Shown: positions 19,883-29,685 of the stretch, in pieces
Numbering within the stretch: position 1 is the first letter of the stretch
Layout of the letters: each line of letters begins with the position of its first letter
Origin: Elusimicrobiota bacterium
GTDB lineage: Bacteria > Elusimicrobiota > Elusimicrobia > Elusimicrobiales > UBA9959
Direction: 5' to 3'
Assembly: GCA_016234365.1 (NCBI GenBank)
Contig: JACRER010000016.1
Coordinates: forward strand, 1 to 64,000
Length of the DNA: 64,000 bases
Made by a program: the position numbers and the translations under genes
Notes under the pieces: generated by a model
What the model was told of the DNA's origin: nothing
Seen by the model: the letters and a program-made list of their open reading frames with translations, nothing else
The model's database searches: none

Positions 19883-20476
19883 TCAGATCCTGATGCGCCC
19901 CTTTAGGGCGTAACCCAGCGTGACCTCGTCCATGTAGTCTATATCCCCGCCCAGCGGCACGCCGTAGGCGATGCGGGTTATCTTCTGGACGTAGGGCTTG
20001 AGCAGGCGGATAAGGTACATCGCGGTAGCCTCGCCGTCGGCGTCCGGATTGGTGGCCAGGATGACCTCTTTGACGGCGCCGTCGGAGGCACGCACGCGGT
20101 CGATAAGTTCCTTAAGCTTTATATGTTCGGGCGTCACGCCGGCCGCCGGCGAGACCGCGCCGTGCAGCACGTGGAAAACGCCGGAGAAACTCTTGGCTTT
20201 CTCTATGGCCGCCAGGTCCTGCGGGCGCTCCACCACGCAGATGAGCGAGCGGTCGCGGTGCTCGTCGGCGCACACCGGGCACAGGTCCCCCTCGGCGTAG
20301 TTGAAACATTCGCGGCAGTACTTTACGGACGCCTTCACGGCGCGCAGCGCTTCCACCAGGTCCTCTATTTCCGGGTTGGAGGCCCGCACCACGTAAAGCG
20401 CGAAACGCTCGGCCTGCTTGGGCCCGACGCCGGGGAACTTGCGGAAAACGCCTATTATCCTCTCTAAAGCTTTCAT
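19883..20476 (-). CDS. recR: Recombination protein RecR
   Basis: FPGVGPKQAERFALYVV, zinc finger CRECFNYAEGDLCPVC, Toprim VVERPQDLAAIE..ATNPDADGEATAMYL. Confidence 0.95.
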   Translation of the reverse strand: MKALERIIGVFRKFPGVGPKQAERFALYVVRASNPEIEDLVEALRAVKASVKYCRECFNYAEGDLCPVCADEHRDRSLICVVERPQDLAAIEKAKSFSGVFHVLHGAVSPAAGVTPEHIKLKELIDRVRASDGAVKEVILATNPDADGEATAMYLIRLLKPYVQKITRIAYGVPLGGDIDYMDEVTLGYALKGRIRI

Positions 20477-20484
20477 GTGCGCGG

Positions 20485-22215
20485 TTATTTTACCTTGTTT
20501 ATTTTAGTGATGCGCCCGTGGAAGACCTTGTTAAGGTGCTTCAGTTCCGGCTCCTCGTCGCCGGAAACCTGCCGGGGGGCCGAGGCGGCCCTGTGCGGCG
20601 CCGGCGCCTCCCGGGCGGCTTCGGCTTCCATGGAATCTTCTATGATAGTCTCTTCCTGGGCGGCGTCAGCCTCGCCGGGGTCCGGCATGGTTTGGGCCCC
20701 CGCCACGGGCGCCGCGGCCTGTTCCGCCGTAAGTTTTATCTTCATCCCGGCGAAACGCTCGAGCATTTCCTCGAGTTCCGGGCAGGCCTTTTCCACCATG
20801 CCCGTCTCGAACTTGGTGCCGCTTATAAGCCGCCAGCTGGCCGGCTCGGAGAAAACTATCTTTACCGAAAGCAGGACGTTGTAGAGCGAGGGGCGCTTTG
20901 CGGCCACCTGGCCCAGCAGTTTCTTCCAGGCGTCGGCGGGTGCGCCAGCGGGGACCGCGGCAGGGGACGGCGCGGGGGACGAAGCCGCCGCGGGGCGCGC
21001 GGCCGGGACTGCCGGCTGGCGCGGAGGCTGAACCTCCGCCGGGGCTAAAGCCTCATTTTTTTTTTGACCGGAGGCCGGCGGGAGTTCGGGGGCGGCGCCG
21101 GAGGCCAGCCTGGACTCCATGCCCTCCAGCCGGCGCACCAGCGCGTCCAGGTCCTGCGGGGTCTCTATGAGCGTAAAAAGCGCCACTTCGGCGGCCAGCG
21201 CCTGGGAATCGGAGAACTTCACTTCTTCGATGATGACGTTAAGCTTGCGCGACAGACGCGCGAGCGTACCGGGCGGGATATCCTTGGGAAGGCCGCGCAC
21301 CGGTTCCCCCCCGCCAAACCCCTGCGCCGCCAGGAAAGCGGCGGCCAGGTTGTTGCGCAGTTCGCGCACGGTGGCCAGCGCGTCGTACCCCTCGCCGGTA
21401 AGCTTGTCGAAAGCGGCGTGCAGGGCGGCGCCATCGCGGTTGACCAGCGCCAGCGCCATGGAATTAATGACCTCGAAGTCCGGGTGACCCAGCAGTTCGT
21501 TCACCACTTCGGCTTTCACTTCGCCGCGGCCGAAGGACGCCGCGCGGTCCAGCATGGTAATGGCGTCGCGCATGGCGCCGCCGGCGGAACGGGCGATCAG
21601 GCGCAGCGCCTCGGGCTCGGTCTTTATTTTTTCCGCCGTCGTCACTTCCTTCAGGCGGGCGGCAATATCGGCCTCGGAGATGGGCCGGAAGCGGAAACAC
21701 TGCGAACGGGAAAGGATGGTGGCCGGCACCTTGTTCTGCTCGGTGGTGGCCATTACAAAGACCACGTGCGCCGGCGGCTCTTCCACGGTCTTCAAAAGCG
21801 CGTTGAACGCGCCGGTGGAAAGCATGTGCACCTCATCGAGGATGTAAACCTTGTACTTATCGCGCGACGGGGCGAAACCGACCTGCTCTATGATGACGCT
21901 GCGCACCTTGTCCACTCCGGTGTTGGAGGCGGCGTCTATCTCTATGACGTCTATGGATTTGCTCTCCGCTATTTCCGTGCAGGAAGCGCATTTACCGCAC
22001 GGGGCGCCGTCCTTGGGGTGGTGGCAGTTGAGCGTCTTGGCCAGGATGCGGGCTATGGTGGTCTTGCCGCAGCCGCGCGGGCCGTAGAAGACGTAAGAAT
22101 GCGCCACGCGGTCCAGCTTGACGGCGTTCTGCAGCGTCTGCTTTATCGTCTCCTGACCCATTACCTCGCCCAGCGTGGCGGGGCGGTATTTAGCGGCGAG
22201 ATTTTCGTAAGCCAT
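20485..22215 (-). CDS. dnaX: DNA polymerase III subunit gamma/tau (start trimmed to MAYENLAAKYRP)
   Basis: AAKYRPATLGEVMGQE, Walker A YGPRGCGKTTIARI, zinc Cys, DEVHMLSTGAFNALLKTVEEPP. Confidence 0.95.
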   Translation of the reverse strand: MAYENLAAKYRPATLGEVMGQETIKQTLQNAVKLDRVAHSYVFYGPRGCGKTTIARILAKTLNCHHPKDGAPCGKCASCTEIAESKSIDVIEIDAASNTGVDKVRSVIIEQVGFAPSRDKYKVYILDEVHMLSTGAFNALLKTVEEPPAHVVFVMATTEQNKVPATILSRSQCFRFRPISEADIAARLKEVTTAEKIKTEPEALRLIARSAGGAMRDAITMLDRAASFGRGEVKAEVVNELLGHPDFEVINSMALALVNRDGAALHAAFDKLTGEGYDALATVRELRNNLAAAFLAAQGFGGGEPVRGLPKDIPPGTLARLSRKLNVIIEEVKFSDSQALAAEVALFTLIETPQDLDALVRRLEGMESRLASGAAPELPPASGQKKNEALAPAEVQPPRQPAVPAARPAAASSPAPSPAAVPAGAPADAWKKLLGQVAAKRPSLYNVLLSVKIVFSEPASWRLISGTKFETGMVEKACPELEEMLERFAGMKIKLTAEQAAAPVAGAQTMPDPGEADAAQEETIIEDSMEAEAAREAPAPHRAASAPRQVSGDEEPELKHLNKVFHGRITKINKVK

Positions 22216-22231
22216 AGTGTCCTGTGCTGAC

Positions 22232-22264
22232 CGGGAAGAAAGCGGGGAGGCCAAGCCTCCCCGC
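22232..22264 (-). terminator. Rho-independent terminator downstream of 22275..23129
   Basis: Minus strand gcggggagg-cttgg-cctccccgc followed by TTTCTTCCC. Confidence 0.6.
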
Positions 22265-22274
22265 CGTCGGGTAG

Positions 22275-23129
22275 TTAGAACTTCACTCCGGCTCCGATGG
22301 AGACGAAGCTGTGGTTGGTGGTGCCGTTGTCGAAGATCTGGTAAGCCACGTTGGCCACCAGCATATTCAGGTCAACGTAGCCGCCCAGCGTAACGGCGGA
22401 GCTGTCCTTGGCGCCCTTGTACTTGGTGGTGGTGTAGGCCGCGAAGGGCGTAACCATGGGGATGGTGGACGGGATATCCACGCGGGCGGTCACGCTGGAG
22501 CGCGGCTTGGCTATCACGGCGAAGTCGAGGCCCGGCACAAAGCCCTGCGGGGTCGCGTCCTCGGAACCGTAGGCATAGCCGGTGTAGGAGGCGGACAGGT
22601 TAAGCATCAGCACCTTGGCGCCGGCGAACAGGGAGGCCGCGGTCTGGGAGGTCTTAAGGTCCGTGGTGCCCGCGGTGTTGGTGTGCTGGGTCTGCCTCAG
22701 GGAAGCGCCCACGTCCACGCGGGTAACGCCCTTGCCGCCGCCGGAAACGGAACGCGCGCCGGGGCCGGCCAGGCGGGACTTGCCGCCGGAGGTGGGGGTC
22801 AGCGAGAGGGTAACGTCGCCGCCGGCATAGACGTTCTTATAGCCGTTCACTTCGGGGGTGACGCCGGCTTCGGCTCCTACGGTATAGGCTTCCTGCTCCC
22901 ACGCGCCGCGCAGGCCGTAGGTGCGGTAGGTCTTTTTTGCCCCGGTATCGTACTTGTAGCTGGTCAGCGACGGCTGCAGGGCGAAATCGCCCTCGCCCAC
23001 GCGGAGGTCCAGCTTATAACCGCTGTAATCCTTGCCGGTGGTGCCGGTCAGGCCGCCGTCGAAGTACAGCGCGGAGGCGTTGAGGCCGAGGCCCGCCACC
23101 AGAGTCAGAGAAACTATCAGTTTTTTCAT
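22275..23129 (-). CDS. Exported outer-membrane beta-barrel-like protein, uncharacterised
   Basis: Signal peptide MKKLIVSLTLVAGLGLNASA, alternating hydrophobic strands, terminal aromatic GAGVKF. Confidence 0.6.
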   Translation of the reverse strand: MKKLIVSLTLVAGLGLNASALYFDGGLTGTTGKDYSGYKLDLRVGEGDFALQPSLTSYKYDTGAKKTYRTYGLRGAWEQEAYTVGAEAGVTPEVNGYKNVYAGGDVTLSLTPTSGGKSRLAGPGARSVSGGGKGVTRVDVGASLRQTQHTNTAGTTDLKTSQTAASLFAGAKVLMLNLSASYTGYAYGSEDATPQGFVPGLDFAVIAKPRSSVTARVDIPSTIPMVTPFAAYTTTKYKGAKDSSAVTLGGYVDLNMLVANVAYQIFDNGTTNHSFVSIGAGVKF

Positions 23130-23166
23130 CGTTATTCCCCTTATTGTTATTTACTGCCCAAAATCT

Positions 23167-24216
23167 TCAGGCCGCCTTCGCGAGTTCTTTGTTGAGGAAG
23201 TCGGCGTAATTGCGGGCTTTGCGCTTCTTCCAGGAGCCCTTGTGGTAAGCGTAGCCGGCTATCAGCGGGAAGGCCAGCGTGGCCTCGGCGTACACCATCT
23301 GCTCCTGCGTGGTCTGCACCTTGCCCCACGAGCAGGCCTCCTTCAGCGTCGAGGAGGATAGCCCGCCGTCTCGCACGTCGGCCACGGTCACCTGCACCGC
23401 GTACTTGTGCATGGGGGCCTCTTCGCCCAGGATGTCGGCCGCCACCACGGTGTCCTGCGTAAAATTCTTGGGCACTCCGCCGCCTATCATCAAGAGGCCC
23501 GTGTCGCGGGCTTCTATTTTCAGCTTGGTAAGCTCCAGGAAATCTTTAGCGGAATCCATGGACATGTGTTTGCCCGGGTTGTTCCACTGGTGCTCTATCA
23601 TGCCAAAACCCGCGGAGCAGTCCGAAAAGGCCGGCACGAAGATGGGCACGCGCTTTTCATAGGCCGCCAGCACCACCGAGTCCTTGTTCCTGCCGTGTTT
23701 AGAGAGGTAGCGGCCCATCTCCTCTATGAACTCGCGGGAAGAATACGGGCGGGGCTCCAGCGAATCGGCTATCTTGCGCGTGGTCTGGTCGCAGACGCGC
23801 AGCTCGTCCTCGTCTATAAAAGTGTCGTAGATGCGGTCTATGCGCAGTTCACGCAGTTCGTTGTCGTCCACCCCGCCCGCGGCGCCTTTGTAATGTTTGA
23901 AGCCCAGCGCCTCGAAGAAATCCTGGTCCACCATTACCGCGCCCGTGGAGACTATGGCGTCCACCATGTTATTGCGCACCAGGTCCACCACCACTTTCTT
24001 AAGGCCCGCGGAGAACAGGGAGCCCGCCAGCGTCAGGATGACCGAGCAGTTGCGGTCCTGCAGCATGGTATCGTAAATTTTGGCCGCGCGGGCCAGGTCC
24101 CGGGCGGAAAAAGCCATCTCGCCCATGGCTTCCACCATGGGCACCACGTTATGCCTGGAGATCTCTATGTGCTTTACCGCGTCTTTAAGGTAATCCTGCT
24201 TCTTCATCCTGGGCAT
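23167..24216 (-). CDS. Deoxyhypusine synthase family protein
   Basis: AGSLFSAGLKKVVVDLVRNNMVDAIVSTGA, GFKHYKG, GGGVPKNFTQDT (position of the DHS catalytic Lys), SGISSSTL-like DVRDGGLSSSTL. Confidence 0.85.
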   Translation of the reverse strand: MPRMKKQDYLKDAVKHIEISRHNVVPMVEAMGEMAFSARDLARAAKIYDTMLQDRNCSVILTLAGSLFSAGLKKVVVDLVRNNMVDAIVSTGAVMVDQDFFEALGFKHYKGAAGGVDDNELRELRIDRIYDTFIDEDELRVCDQTTRKIADSLEPRPYSSREFIEEMGRYLSKHGRNKDSVVLAAYEKRVPIFVPAFSDCSAGFGMIEHQWNNPGKHMSMDSAKDFLELTKLKIEARDTGLLMIGGGVPKNFTQDTVVAADILGEEAPMHKYAVQVTVADVRDGGLSSSTLKEACSWGKVQTTQEQMVYAEATLAFPLIAGYAYHKGSWKKRKARNYADFLNKELAKAA

Positions 24217-24271
24217 TACGCCCTCCTCACCGCAGGGATCCGTACCTACATTATACGATTTTGCCCCCTCC

Positions 24272-24307
24272 CGTAAAAAAGAAAAACCCCGCGGAGCCGC
24301 GGGGTTT
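24272..24307 (-). terminator. Rho-independent terminator ending the 24.3-27.65 kb gene
   Basis: Minus strand aaaccccgcgg-ct-ccgcggggttt followed by TTCTTTTTT. Confidence 0.8.
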
Positions 24308-24323
24308 CCCCTGCCACAAACAA

Positions 24324-27300
24324 CTACCTGGGCAGGTAGGTCTGGGGCAGCTTATACTTGTCCAGCAGAGCCTTGGCGGAAGTAAACGCGCCCCAGTAGG
24401 TCTGGTAAGCGCGGTCCGTCGCGGGCTGCAGGCTCTTATAGTTCTCGGCCGCCTGGTTCATAACGCTCTTCTGCTTCAGGAGCTGGGCGGTGTAACCTGG
24501 ATGCTTTACCCCATAGAGCGGGTCCTTCTTACCAAGGTCGAGTAGTTTGTTGAAGGAGTCTTCCTCCGCGCGCCAGCGGTCCAGCGCGCCGTCGGACTTG
24601 CTCTTGGCGTTCATCCACAACAGGCGGGCGTCGGAAGCTTTCTTCACGGCGTCCTGCGCGTCCGGGTAGGACTCCAATTTAGCCGGCTTGGGCTTGGGCG
24701 GATGGACAGGCGTCACAGGGGTCACAGGCGTAACAGGATTCGCCGGCACCGAGACTTTGGCCAGGCGGGCGGCTTCTTTAATATTGGCGTCGAACAGGCG
24801 CGGCTCGGACTGGGAATTCTGCCTGTCCATGGCGGCCCGGACCTGCCCCAGGCGTTCCTTTACCTGGCTCAGGCGCTCGGCGGAAATGCCGGGCTTGAGC
24901 TCCGCCTGGAGCCTGCCTACCTCGTCGCCGTACTTCTTCATGGTGTCGAGGTTGCCGTTGGCGGCGGCGAGATACTGCCGGCAGGTGTCACCGGTGCACT
25001 TGCCGCTATTGGCCACCAGGTTATACCTGGCCTGGGCGTCCTTCAGCTGCGGCGCCATGTCCCCGGCCAAGTTGGCCGCGGAAGCGGAAACATCGTTAAG
25101 GCCCGGCACGGAAGTGCCGCCGGTGTTAGGGTCAACAGGCTGAGTGGTGCCGGCCCCGGCGCACCCGGTCCCGCCGAAATAATGACAGGTGTCCACTATC
25201 CCGGCCAGGTCTTTCTTGGCCTGGTCGATATAGCCTACGGCCACTTTGGCGTCGCGGCTTATGCCGGACAGGTCAACAGAGGCCACGAAGGCCTGTATGG
25301 CCCCGCTGCGGGCTGCGTTGGCCACAAAGTTTGTGGTAGGAGTTATCTGGGCGGCCTGCTTGGCGTTGACGGCGGCCAGGTAGGGGTCCCATACCTTATT
25401 CTCGGCGGCGGCGGAATCGGCGCTGTCGTAAACGCGCTTCTCCGTGGGCCACAGCTTATCCCATTTTACGCCGCGTATATCTTCGGCTATCGCCCTCAGC
25501 GGGGCTTTGTCCGCGGGCGTAGTGCCGGCGGCGGTTTCCTTGGCGCCCTTCTGCGTGCCGGCGGCCGCGGAGCCCTTGGGCTGCACGGCGGTCCGGCCGG
25601 TGGCCTTGGCAAGGCGCTCGTTCAGCGGCAGCGAGGTGTCGACGAGGACGTTGCCCATCGCGCCGGACTTCTGGGTATGCGCCCCGGTAATCTGGCCTAT
25701 CGCACCCTTCAACTGGCCAAGCTCGGTATTGAAAGCGTTGAAGCGGAACTCCTCGGCTTCCAACTTTCCCTTGGCGTTGGCCAGGTTTTCCTTAACAGGG
25801 GCCTCGTAGAGGGCTATTATCTTCTTGACCGCGTCGGCGTTTATATTAGGAGCGGTGTCTGCGGCGCCGGCCGTTTTTTCGGCAACGGCGGGGCCGCCGG
25901 CCTTGACGTCCTTGGAGACCTTCATGTTGGCGCCGTCGGCGAGTATCTTTTTCACCGCCTCCTGGTAGGCCAGGTTGGCCCGTTCCGCGGCCGCATAATC
26001 GCCTTTGGCGGTCAGGATGCCGTCGCGGTACTTCAGGTTGGCGGCCACGGCGGAACTATTGGTCTCGCCTAGTTTCTGCGCCACTACCGGCACTACGGCC
26101 TCCAGTTTCTGCACGTTGCCGGCCAGGTCGGTAAGGTCCTTCACAGGCTGGCCGTCGCTCAGCGCCTTCTCCATAAGGAGGGTGGAGTCTATAACGGCGT
26201 CGAAGGCTTTGTCGTAGTCGGTAAAGAGCTTGGCGGCGTCGTTGGAGATGGCCTGCGGGGTGCCAGGAACCGCCGGACCGCCGGGGTTCTGGGGGCCCGC
26301 CGGCGGGGTGCCGCCGGGAGAGTATTCCTTACCTATGGGCTGGTTAGCCTTGCCGCAGATGCAGTTGACCTGCGCGCCAGAGCCCTTGTCTTTGCCGGCA
26401 GCCTCCCAGGCGAACTTCTGGGCACCGGGATCGTAGCACAGGTCCACGGCGGCGACTTTCTTATACTGTTTCACCATCTCCGCGCAATTGCCGTCCGGAC
26501 ATACCGCGGGCTGCCAGCAGAAAGTAGGCTTGGGCTGCGCGTCCAGGCCGAACACGTGGCTCAGGCTGCCGTCCACCATCTTGGTGAGCGGGCCGGTGAT
26601 GCCGGTAAGGATGGCCTCTATGATCTTCTTGGGGATCTCGTACTGCTTATAGAATTCCCATTCCAGCGCCTTCTGCTGGCGCTGCTTGGCGGCCATTTCG
26701 GCGAGCGACTCGCCGGAGCGGCTGTGGTCGTACTTGTTATTGGAATTGGAGGTACGGCCGGTCTTTTCGGAATCGCCGCCGTAACCCAGCCCGCCGCCGC
26801 CGGCGCCCAGGTTCACGGAATCGGCCGCGGCTTTATCCAGCGAACCGATAGCCGAGCCGCCGCCGAAGTTGCTGGCGGCCCTGTCGCTGGCAGCGCGCAG
26901 CTTCTCGAAAGCGCCCTTGGAGGAACTGTTGGGGGTATTGGAAGCCACGCCCTTATAGCCGGGCGTAGCCACGGGCCCCACCATGGAGCGCTTGGCGGAC
27001 TTGCCGGAAGCGGATTTGGCGTCGTCTATTATCTTGCCGCCGCCCAGGCTGCCGGACGTGCGGGAATTCTCACCGCCGCCGAAGAAAGAACCGAAACTGC
27101 GCAACGCGGACTGCATGCGCGGCACCGGCGTAGGCGAGGGCGCGGCCTTGGCGGCCTCGCTGAAAGCGGCGCGGCCCACGTCCTTCATGGAGTCGCGGAA
27201 ACTGCTGGCCGGAGGGGCGGGCGGCGGGGCCGCGGGAGTAGCCGGCTGGGCGCCCAGGATCAGGGAGGCCGGATCGCGCGAACTCAGCGGGGTTATCACC

Positions 27301-27650
27301 TCGCCGGAGCCGTCGGGAGAGCCTTGGCTGAGCGCGTTGATGCCGGGCTCATAGAGGCCGTTGGGAGCGCCGCCGGAAGCGCTTGAGCGCTGGCCGAAAC
27401 CGCCGGTCAGCATGTTTTCAGGAGAAGGCTTGGACATCATGTACTCGGCCACGGGCGCCATCACCAGCACGCTCATGCCTATGCCCACAAAAGCCAGGTC
27501 CTTGCGCGAGAGGTTCTTGAGGCGGTCCATTATGCCGCCGGCGGTCCTGGAGAAAAGCGGCGACTTGCCGAAGGCGGACGTTTTCTTAAAGCCCGCGCCG
27601 GGCGCTATGGGCGCTCCGTCTTTTTTTTCGTCTTCGTTGTAGAAGTTCAT
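24324..27650 (-). CDS. Giant low-complexity membrane-anchored protein (1108 aa), member 6 of the paralogous envelope cluster
   Basis: N-terminus MNFYNEDEKKDG similar to MNDYNEKKEKKGG of 31171..32955; TM DLAFVGIGMSVLVMAPVAEYM; Gly/Ser/Ala linkers; KGAFEKLRAASDRA; Cys-rich segment FCWQPAVCPDGNC; PVTPVTPVTPVHPPKPKP. Confidence 0.75.
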   Translation of the reverse strand: MNFYNEDEKKDGAPIAPGAGFKKTSAFGKSPLFSRTAGGIMDRLKNLSRKDLAFVGIGMSVLVMAPVAEYMMSKPSPENMLTGGFGQRSSASGGAPNGLYEPGINALSQGSPDGSGEVITPLSSRDPASLILGAQPATPAAPPPAPPASSFRDSMKDVGRAAFSEAAKAAPSPTPVPRMQSALRSFGSFFGGGENSRTSGSLGGGKIIDDAKSASGKSAKRSMVGPVATPGYKGVASNTPNSSSKGAFEKLRAASDRAASNFGGGSAIGSLDKAAADSVNLGAGGGGLGYGGDSEKTGRTSNSNNKYDHSRSGESLAEMAAKQRQQKALEWEFYKQYEIPKKIIEAILTGITGPLTKMVDGSLSHVFGLDAQPKPTFCWQPAVCPDGNCAEMVKQYKKVAAVDLCYDPGAQKFAWEAAGKDKGSGAQVNCICGKANQPIGKEYSPGGTPPAGPQNPGGPAVPGTPQAISNDAAKLFTDYDKAFDAVIDSTLLMEKALSDGQPVKDLTDLAGNVQKLEAVVPVVAQKLGETNSSAVAANLKYRDGILTAKGDYAAAERANLAYQEAVKKILADGANMKVSKDVKAGGPAVAEKTAGAADTAPNINADAVKKIIALYEAPVKENLANAKGKLEAEEFRFNAFNTELGQLKGAIGQITGAHTQKSGAMGNVLVDTSLPLNERLAKATGRTAVQPKGSAAAGTQKGAKETAAGTTPADKAPLRAIAEDIRGVKWDKLWPTEKRVYDSADSAAAENKVWDPYLAAVNAKQAAQITPTTNFVANAARSGAIQAFVASVDLSGISRDAKVAVGYIDQAKKDLAGIVDTCHYFGGTGCAGAGTTQPVDPNTGGTSVPGLNDVSASAANLAGDMAPQLKDAQARYNLVANSGKCTGDTCRQYLAAANGNLDTMKKYGDEVGRLQAELKPGISAERLSQVKERLGQVRAAMDRQNSQSEPRLFDANIKEAARLAKVSVPANPVTPVTPVTPVHPPKPKPAKLESYPDAQDAVKKASDARLLWMNAKSKSDGALDRWRAEEDSFNKLLDLGKKDPLYGVKHPGYTAQLLKQKSVMNQAAENYKSLQPATDRAYQTYWGAFTSAKALLDKYKLPQTYLPR

Positions 27651-27823
27651 AACTGCCTCCGGATCCTAATATAACTGAGATATCCCTTAATAATACGTCT
27701 AAAACGTGCCGGTACAAGGCTCCAATTATAATTTACCTAATATCCGCGCCGCAGCCAAGTGTCATTGGACCCCTGAACCGCTGGGCCTTATGGCCCACGC
27801 CGGGCGCCGCGCTTAAAGACCGC

Positions 27824-27861
27824 AAAAAAGCCCGCCGGCAAAGCCGGAACGCCTACCGGGC
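27824..27861 (-). terminator. Probable rho-independent terminator between cluster members 5 and 6
   Basis: Minus strand gcccg..ccggc-ttt-gccgg..cgggc followed by TTTTTTG. Confidence 0.55.
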
Positions 27862-27991
27862 GCTCCCGGAGGAAAACCACGCGGGCGCGGAAAGGTCCGC
27901 ACTCAACACGCTGCCGCCTTACTGCTGTAGTTGCGCACCCGCTTCCTCCTACGCTTTACCTCGGGCTTAAGAAATCCGAACGGGCACACCG

Positions 27992-29545
27992 TCAATTCTT
28001 GTCGCCGGCCGCGGTCTTGCCAAGTATCTCGCCGGCGGTCTCCATAACGCCCATCACCAGTTTAGACACCGGTCCGAAGAATATGCCCATACCCAGGGTA
28101 ATAAGAGTACCCAGTATAGAGCCCATCAGGCCCGGGAACATGATAGACGCCAGCATACCCACGCCTATGGCCGCCAGCCAGATCTGGCCGGTCATCAGGC
28201 CGACAACAACCATAATGATGGCCAATATGATACTCAGGAAGCATTTCAATTTGGAACACGGCTTGATCCTCATGCTGCTGTAGCTGCCGCAGTCCATGGG
28301 ACTGCTCTTGTTCTGGCACGCCGCGGTGAGCTGGGCCTCGTTGACGTTGAAATCCTGGCAGTACGAGACGAGCCTGTCTATTTTGCGGTTCCACGCGCCC
28401 ACGTTGCCGCAGCACTTGGGCGGCTTGCCGAGGTTCTTTACGCCCTCGTCTATCAACTTGCCGTCTTCCGACATCTTGGCGCCGTTGGTGCCCTGCGCGT
28501 CGGAGCAGGTCTTAGCGGCATCCTGCATGCCGTTGACCCCGTCCATAAGGCTGGTGGTCATGCCGGTATCAGGCATGACTACGCCTGCGTCGGTCTGGAG
28601 CACGTCCATATTAACGTCGTTGCCGTCGTAAGTGGCGCCGGTGTAGGCCGCCTGGTACTCCGGACCGGACGCCTTGGACTTATAGGCCGTGGCCGTAAGC
28701 GCGAAGGTCTGCGACAACTGGAACATGGGGCGCAGGCTGCCCGTCTTCACGTCCATCTTGGTGTTCTTTTTATTGTAGCCCACGTTCTTCCACGTAAAGC
28801 CCGACACGCGGCCCATGCGCTTGGTATTGACCTTCTGCGGCTTGCCGGGCAGCGGCACCTTGGCGCCAGACTGGTTGTAAACGTTGTTGAATACGCCGGT
28901 GGTGCGGTTGCCCACGGAAGGCCCGCCACCGGACATGCTGCCGCCTACGTAGGGGCTGCTGCCGGACCCGTTGAAGCGCTCGGCCAGGTTCTGCCCCATA
29001 ACGTCGCCGTACAGGCCCTGCCCGTCGGCGCCGCCGCCAGCTATCAGGTTCCCCAGGTTAACGTCGTCCCCGGTCTCGCCGCGGGCGCGCTCTTCCTCGT
29101 TGACCACGCCTTTTACCGGGCCCTTGGTGCCGGGGTCCTTAACCTCCGGCAGCCCGAAAATATCGCCCCCGCCGCGGATCATGGCCATGGACGACTGCCC
29201 GCCCGCCGGCGGCAGCGTGGCGTTGATGCTCTTGAGGAACTTGTTCCAGAACGAATTGTTCTGGCTGTCCTCGGCGGCCTTGTCCAGCGCCGCCTTCAGC
29301 AGGTCGTTGGAGTATTTGGGGTTAAGCGAGGAAACCACGCTGCTCATGCCTACGGAGCGCAGGAACGCGGCCACAGGCCTCAGCTCGATCATGCGGCTGA
29401 GCATCTCGCTCGAGACCACGAAGGGCAGAGAAAGTATCATCACCATCAGCATTATGCTGATGTATTTAGCCCTGCCCTGGAAGATGAACAAGAGGGCCGC
29501 AAGTACGGACTTGCGCCGGTGCTTTTCTATGAATTTGTTGCCCAT
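27992..29545 (-). CDS. Membrane protein with Gly/Ser-rich linker, Cys-rich domain and C-terminal TM helices (517 aa), cluster member 5
   Basis: N-terminal TM YISIMLMVMILSLPFVVSS; GSLRPMFQLSQTFALTATAYKSKAS..ATYDGND aligns by eye with member 4; many Cys; C-terminal CFLSIILAIIMVVVGLMTGQIWLAAIGVGMLASIMFPG. Confidence 0.75.
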   Translation of the reverse strand: MGNKFIEKHRRKSVLAALLFIFQGRAKYISIMLMVMILSLPFVVSSEMLSRMIELRPVAAFLRSVGMSSVVSSLNPKYSNDLLKAALDKAAEDSQNNSFWNKFLKSINATLPPAGGQSSMAMIRGGGDIFGLPEVKDPGTKGPVKGVVNEEERARGETGDDVNLGNLIAGGGADGQGLYGDVMGQNLAERFNGSGSSPYVGGSMSGGGPSVGNRTTGVFNNVYNQSGAKVPLPGKPQKVNTKRMGRVSGFTWKNVGYNKKNTKMDVKTGSLRPMFQLSQTFALTATAYKSKASGPEYQAAYTGATYDGNDVNMDVLQTDAGVVMPDTGMTTSLMDGVNGMQDAAKTCSDAQGTNGAKMSEDGKLIDEGVKNLGKPPKCCGNVGAWNRKIDRLVSYCQDFNVNEAQLTAACQNKSSPMDCGSYSSMRIKPCSKLKCFLSIILAIIMVVVGLMTGQIWLAAIGVGMLASIMFPGLMGSILGTLITLGMGIFFGPVSKLVMGVMETAGEILGKTAAGDKN

Positions 29546-29628
29546 AATATCCTCCCCGGCGCCGCCGCCTCAGGGTAAGAACCCGGACCGCACCTTATAA
29601 TAGCCGCAAAAATATTCCTGCGTTACGC

Positions 29629-29663
29629 CCGTTGCCGCCGGGGTTAAAACCCGGCGGCAACGG
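29629..29663. repeat. 14-bp perfect inverted repeat in the intergenic region between members 4 and 5
   Basis: ccgttgccgccggg-gttaaaa-cccggcggcaacgg, no adjacent T tract. Confidence 0.6.
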
Positions 29664-29685
29664 CCTCAAGCTGCGCTCCGCGGCG

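Noticed and set aside
24703-24735. Short 9-nt direct repeats (gtcacaggc-like), considered as a CRISPR or regulatory iteron
   Set aside because: In frame within a gene; encodes a PVT-PVT-PVT proline-rich linker.
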